Below, in pieces: positions 60,538-64,000 of a DNA stretch of 64,000 nucleotides. Origin of the DNA: Nitrosomonadales bacterium. Lineage in GTDB: Bacteria; Pseudomonadota; Gammaproteobacteria; Burkholderiales; Gallionellaceae. Position 1 is the first letter of the stretch; each line of letters begins with the position of its first letter. The position numbers and the translations under genes were made by a program. Under the pieces are notes generated by a model, which was not told where the DNA came from, searched no databases, and saw nothing but the letters and a program-made list of their open reading frames with translations. The stretch lies in assembly GCA_016716325.1 (NCBI GenBank), contig JADJWO010000001.1:930001-994000 (forward strand), written 5' to 3'.

Positions 60538-60851
60538 GCGGCGATCGGCAGGCCGGCGTGTGCCCAGGCCGTGATCCCGCCCTGCAGGTTATACACATCG
60601 AAAAACCCGTTTGCGGCAGCGAACGCCGCCGCCTGTGCGGAACGTCCGCCCATCTGGCAATAGAACACCGTCGGCCCTGCCTTATCCATCTCGTTGAGAC
60701 GGAACGGGATCAGGTGCAACGGCACGGAATCCCCCCGCGGTATCCTGCCGCGCGCCACTTCGGCATCGGTACGCACATCGATCAGGCGCAATCCGTCGTG
60801 TTGCAGCATTTCCTGCAATTCAACCACCGTAATATTCTTGAAACCCTGCAT
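60534..60851 (-). CDS. Single-domain rhodanese-like sulfurtransferase
   Basis: A 105-residue rhodanese domain: NITVVELQEMLQHDGLRLID, VRTDAEVARGRIPRGDSVPL, and the active-site loop FYCQMGGRSAQAA with Cys in CQMGGRS. The loop has six residues, the sulfurtransferase rather than phosphatase length. ATG 60851 is preferred because AAGGA lies eight bases upstream; ATG 60860 directly abuts that site. Lies just after the kinase gene stop and overlaps tusA by 4 bp. Substrate unknown. Confidence 0.9.
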   Translation of the reverse strand: MQGFKNITVVELQEMLQHDGLRLIDVRTDAEVARGRIPRGDSVPLHLIPFRLNEMDKAGPTVFYCQMGGRSAQAAAFAAANGFFDVYNLQGGITAWAHAGLPIAA

Positions 60852-60862
60852 GTCTTTCATCC

Positions 60863-62155
60863 TTATTTCGTTTGATCCTGGTCCGCCAGCAAGTGCGAGA
60901 CGCGCGTATTCGCCATAGCCAGACGCTTCACCAGCATGCGCAGGAACGCGTCGCCGAACTGGAACCGGCAACCGGTCGTGGCGTGCATCAGCACGTCCGG
61001 ATTGATCTCGATCAACATCACGTCATCCTTGGCGATCACATCGGTGCTGCGTTTGAAGTCGCGCTCGGAAAGGTGGGCCATCTCGCCGAAGCAATCCCCC
61101 TTGTGCAACAGGCTCAGCAACCGGCCCTGCTTGACCACGCGCACCGTGCCTTGCGCCAGGATGAAGAACGAACGTCCGGTCTCGCCATCGCGGAGAATAT
61201 ATTCCGATTCCGCAACCTTGCGCCACCCGCTGATGCGCAACACCTCCCAGAGCTCCACGTCGCTGAAACTCCTGAAGAATGCCAGTCCGCGCAACGTATC
61301 GAACTTTTCGGTATCGAAGATCTCGTTCCGCGTCGGGGCGGCATGGCTGAAGAACCCGACCATGTCGCGCCCGAACTCGTCCCAGGTCTGGTAACGCTTT
61401 CCCGTGTCCTTCTCCATCGCGCGCTGCACGATCATATCCAGCTCCTGCGGGATCTCCGGGCGGAACGTGCTGGGCAGCGGGGGCTCGATGTTGAGGATGT
61501 GATAGATCATGCTGAAATTGTTGCCGGCGTCGAACGGCAGCTTGCCGGTCAACAGCTTGTACATCACCACGCCCAATGAATAGATGTCCGTCTGGTGGGT
61601 CAGCTGCAGCTCCTTGATCTGCTCGGGCGACATATAGGCCGGCGACCCCACCCCGGCGACCTGGGTGGTCTGCTGGGTCATGATCGCCGCCGAGCCGAAG
61701 TCGGAGATCTTGATGTTCGTCTCGCCCTGCAACAGGATATTCGCCGGTTTGATGTCGCGGTGGATCACCCCCTGGTACTGCGCATATTCGAGCGCCTTGC
61801 AGCACTTGTAGATGATCTCCGCGATGGTGCTGAGCGGCAGCAGGTTGTCGACCTCGGCATACTGCTCCAGCGTGCTGCCCTCGACATACTCCATCACCAT
61901 GTAATTGACGCTACCCTCCATCACCGCATCGTAGATCCTCGCGATGTGCGGGTGGGACAACTTCCCGGCCAGCGACGCCTCGGTCATCAGCAGCTTGCGA
62001 TAGACCTTGGCACGATTGGTATCGCGCAACGCCTTGAGGTCGAACAGCTTGATGGCGACCGCCTGCTTGCTGAACGGATCGGTCGCGAGGTACACGGTGC
62101 TGGTTGCGCCGGTACCGAGCTCGCGCACGACTTCATATTTTCCGATCTTGTCCAT
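60863..62155 (-). CDS. Ser/Thr protein kinase fused to a cyclic-nucleotide-binding domain
   Basis: A 430-residue soluble protein. Hanks-type kinase at about 7-265: Gly loop GTGATS (14-19), Lys 36, Glu 59, HRDIKPAN (132-139), DFG (152-154), SPE in place of APE. No transmembrane helix, unlike most PknB-type kinases. The C-terminal part (about 285-405) is a CRP-like cNMP domain: LRDGETGRSFFILAQG and the phosphate-cassette region GDCFGEMAHLSE followed by KRSTDVIA. This resembles PKA/PKG parts fused in one chain. ATG 62155 opens the kinase domain. Divergent from a BepA-like protease; rhodanese and TusA genes follow. Confidence 0.92.
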   Translation of the reverse strand: MDKIGKYEVVRELGTGATSTVYLATDPFSKQAVAIKLFDLKALRDTNRAKVYRKLLMTEASLAGKLSHPHIARIYDAVMEGSVNYMVMEYVEGSTLEQYAEVDNLLPLSTIAEIIYKCCKALEYAQYQGVIHRDIKPANILLQGETNIKISDFGSAAIMTQQTTQVAGVGSPAYMSPEQIKELQLTHQTDIYSLGVVMYKLLTGKLPFDAGNNFSMIYHILNIEPPLPSTFRPEIPQELDMIVQRAMEKDTGKRYQTWDEFGRDMVGFFSHAAPTRNEIFDTEKFDTLRGLAFFRSFSDVELWEVLRISGWRKVAESEYILRDGETGRSFFILAQGTVRVVKQGRLLSLLHKGDCFGEMAHLSERDFKRSTDVIAKDDVMLIEINPDVLMHATTGCRFQFGDAFLRMLVKRLAMANTRVSHLLADQDQTK

Positions 62156-62298
62156 CCGACCGCCCTTCCGGGCATGCTGTGAAAAACGGTGCAATTCTGC
62201 GCACAATGCGGCTTAAAGTCCAGACTGAAACATCCTGCAACATTTGCGCGGCCCGATTGGCGTGTGAACCCTGCCGGAAAACAACTATCATATCGGCC

Positions 62299-63714
62299 AT
62301 GAGAAAACTGATCCTGATGTCGATGCTGTGTGTTGCGCCCTGCGCCATGGGCGAGGGGCTGCCCGATCTGGGCGACGTCTCGCAGACCGTGCTCAACCCG
62401 ATACAGGAACGCCAGATCGGCCAGCAAAGCATGATGCAGATCCGCGCCAGCCGCCTGTACCTCGATGACGCGGAGATCAACGACTACCTCAACCAGCTCG
62501 GCTACCGGCTGGTCGAATACAGCGCCGAACCCGGCCTCGGCTTCGAATTCTTCGCGCTCGACGATTTCAACGTCAACGCCTTCGCCATGCCGGGCGGCTT
62601 CATCGGCGTGAATGCCGGACTGCTGCTCACCGCGCAAAGCGAATCCGAACTGGCCGCCGTGCTCAGCCACGAGATCGCCCATGTCACGCAACACCATCTG
62701 GCGCGCATGGTCGCCGGGCATCAGGGCGACAGCCTCGCCTCGATGGCCGCCGTCGCCATCGCCATCCTCGCCGCCCGCAACAACCCGCAGGCTTCGCAGG
62801 CGGCCATCGTCAGCGCGCAGGCGCGCGCCATGCAGAAGCAGCTCGATTTCACGCGCGTCCACGAACAGGAAGCGGATCGCATCGGATTCGAGATCCTGCA
62901 ACAGTCGAACTTCAATACCCATGCCATGCCGGAATTCCTCGACCGGCTGCAACGTGCGACCCGACTGCTGGAAGGCAACGCGCCGAGCTATTTGCGCACC
63001 CACCCGATCACCAGCGAGCGGGTCGCCGACATCGAGAACCGCGTCAGCAAGCAGCCCTACCGCCTGGTTCCGGACAGCCTGAACTTCCAGTTGGTGCGCA
63101 CCAAGCTCATCGCCGCGCAAAAGACCGCGCCGGACGCCGTCGCCTACTTCAACGACGCGCTGGGCGAAAAGAAGCACGGCAACCCGGTCGCGCAGCGCTA
63201 CGGACTGGTCAGTGCGCTGCTGCGCAACAATGACCCCGCGCGCGCCGCGCGCGAACTGGCGGTATTGCGCAAGCAATCAGGCCGCAATCCGATGATCGAG
63301 ACGCTGGCCGGACAGGTCAAGCGTGCCGCGAACAACAATGCCGAAGCGCTGGCGTTCTACCGCACCGCCATGCAGAACTTCCCGCAGCACCGCGCGCTGA
63401 TCTACGACTACGCCGACCTGTTGCTGGACAGCCGTCAGGCCGAAACCGCCGTCAAGCTGCTCGGCGAACAGCTCGTCCGCCACCCCAGCGATACCACGCT
63501 CTACAGCCTGCAGGCGCGCGGCTACGCGATGCTGGACAAGCGTCTGGAACAGCACCAGGCGCAGGCCTACAGCTACGCATGGCGGGGCAACCTGGTTGCC
63601 GCGATCGAGCAGCTGGAAATGGCCAAGCGGGCGGGCGGGAGTTTCTACCAGATGTCCACGATAGAAAGTGATCTGCGGGAACTGCGCGAGATGACCGCCG
63701 CGCACGGACAATAA
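62299..63714 (+). CDS. BepA-like M48 metalloprotease with TPR domain
   Basis: Periplasmic zinc protease and chaperone for outer-membrane assembly (BepA/YfgC type), 471 residues. Signal peptide MRKLILMSMLCVAPCAMG. M48 domain with VLSHEIAHVTQHH (zinc HExxH at 124-128) and the third-ligand region HEQEADRIGFEIL, then THPITSERVADI. The C-terminal 200 residues are TPR-like helices (NNNAEALAFYRTAMQNFPQH) that dock to BAM/LptD in E. coli. ATG 62299 chosen by signal peptide; the frame from 62104 runs over the kinase 5' region. Could assist barrel proteins such as the Slam-like one here, but that is speculation. Confidence 0.93.
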   Translation: MRKLILMSMLCVAPCAMGEGLPDLGDVSQTVLNPIQERQIGQQSMMQIRASRLYLDDAEINDYLNQLGYRLVEYSAEPGLGFEFFALDDFNVNAFAMPGGFIGVNAGLLLTAQSESELAAVLSHEIAHVTQHHLARMVAGHQGDSLASMAAVAIAILAARNNPQASQAAIVSAQARAMQKQLDFTRVHEQEADRIGFEILQQSNFNTHAMPEFLDRLQRATRLLEGNAPSYLRTHPITSERVADIENRVSKQPYRLVPDSLNFQLVRTKLIAAQKTAPDAVAYFNDALGEKKHGNPVAQRYGLVSALLRNNDPARAARELAVLRKQSGRNPMIETLAGQVKRAANNNAEALAFYRTAMQNFPQHRALIYDYADLLLDSRQAETAVKLLGEQLVRHPSDTTLYSLQARGYAMLDKRLEQHQAQAYSYAWRGNLVAAIEQLEMAKRAGGSFYQMSTIESDLRELREMTAAHGQ

Positions 63715-63729
63715 CGAAAACCGGCACGC

Positions 63730-64000
63730 TCAGAGCTTTTCGCAGCCTTTCCCGAGGCGGCGGCAGCTGATCTGGTAATCCTGTTTTGCCTTCTCCGTCT
63801 CCCCCATGAACCCATAGGCCATGGCCCGGCCATAGTGCGTTTTCGCGTTCGTGCCCATGCCCTTGGCCGAAGCGGTCTCGATCGCCATCGTGAAGGCGTC
63901 CGCCGCCTCGCGCCATTGCTCCTTCTTCATGTAGGCCGCCCCCAGGTTGTTGTACGGATAGGGCCAGTCCGGCTTCAGGAAGACCGCGCGCTTCAGGTCC
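63730..64000 (-). CDS. TPR-repeat protein, N-terminus outside the window
   Basis: The C-terminal 89 or so residues of a longer protein. The frame is open to the window edge: LKPDWPYPYNNLGAAYMKK, then WREAADAFTMAIETASAKG and THYGRAMAYGFMGETEKAKQ, at least two tetratricopeptide repeats. It ends RRLGKGCEKL, where the Cys pair (SCRRLGKGC) is a small oddity. Convergent with the BepA-like gene, 15 bp apart. The function cannot be judged without the missing part. Confidence 0.8.
   Translation of the reverse strand, partial: DLKRAVFLKPDWPYPYNNLGAAYMKKEQWREAADAFTMAIETASAKGMGTNAKTHYGRAMAYGFMGETEKAKQDYQISCRRLGKGCEKL

Overview
The window looks like chromosome from a betaproteobacterium. Nitrosomonadales, and Gallionella/Sideroxydans-like iron oxidisers in particular, is my best guess. 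This rests on gene order (ilvB-ilvN-ilvC-psd-pssA-leuA, nudJ-mnmA-purB, secF/secD/yajC/tgt/queA, rppH/proS/lytic transglycosylase, pepA-holC-valS, sigma/DUF3619/DUF3106) and on protein character; no database search was possible. Most of the window is core metabolism and envelope maintenance. There is no phage, insertion sequence with a transposase, or CRISPR array.

Layout. Positions 1-8.4 kb form a phosphate-starvation block: diacylglycerol kinase, a GT4 glycosyltransferase, a PAP2 lipid phosphatase, a secreted zinc-dependent phospholipase C, PhoU, and PstSCAB, interrupted only by the ribosomal protein genes rpmG/rpmB. Pho box-like sites with the expected 11-bp periodicity precede at least four of these units. 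Together they read as a module that could strip phosphate from phospholipids, turn the diacylglycerol into glycolipid, and import the freed phosphate. Positions 8.4-15.4 kb carry a glycine-zipper protein, a DedA protein, the SecDF/YajC translocase helpers and the queuosine genes tgt/queA. Positions 15.4-15.9 kb hold a tRNA-Leu(CAA) whose promoter and 5' half are duplicated; the upstream half-copy is split in its anticodon loop by an array of 71-bp hairpin-rich repeats. Positions 16-19 kb are nudJ-mnmA-purB.

Positions 19-32 kb hold a two-gene minus-strand operon: a TPR plus beta-barrel outer-membrane protein of Slam (type XI secretion) type, followed by a 3858-residue FecR-domain protein with about eight barrel-like repeats resembling Slam substrates. 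Positions 32.3-33.4 kb are radC, with its 5' end tandemly repeated (125-bp units) around a hairpin element that shares a 17-nt core with the 71-bp repeat. Positions 33.4-46.4 kb are housekeeping genes (coaBC, dut, rppH, proS, leuA) mixed with envelope, redox and hypothetical genes. A Leu-rich leader peptide lies in front of leuA. Positions 46.4-51.2 kb are branched-chain amino acid and phosphatidylethanolamine synthesis. Positions 51.3-57.3 kb are an ECF-like sigma factor without a canonical start codon, its DUF partners, LptFG, pepA and holC. Positions 57.3-64 kb are valS, a TusA/rhodanese/kinase-cNMP operon, a BepA-like protease and the edge of a TPR protein.

Most promising for follow-up: (1) the Pho-linked lipid-remodelling block, (2) the giant FecR multi-barrel protein with its Slam-like partner, and (3) the two related structured repeats lodged in a tRNA gene and at the start of radC.
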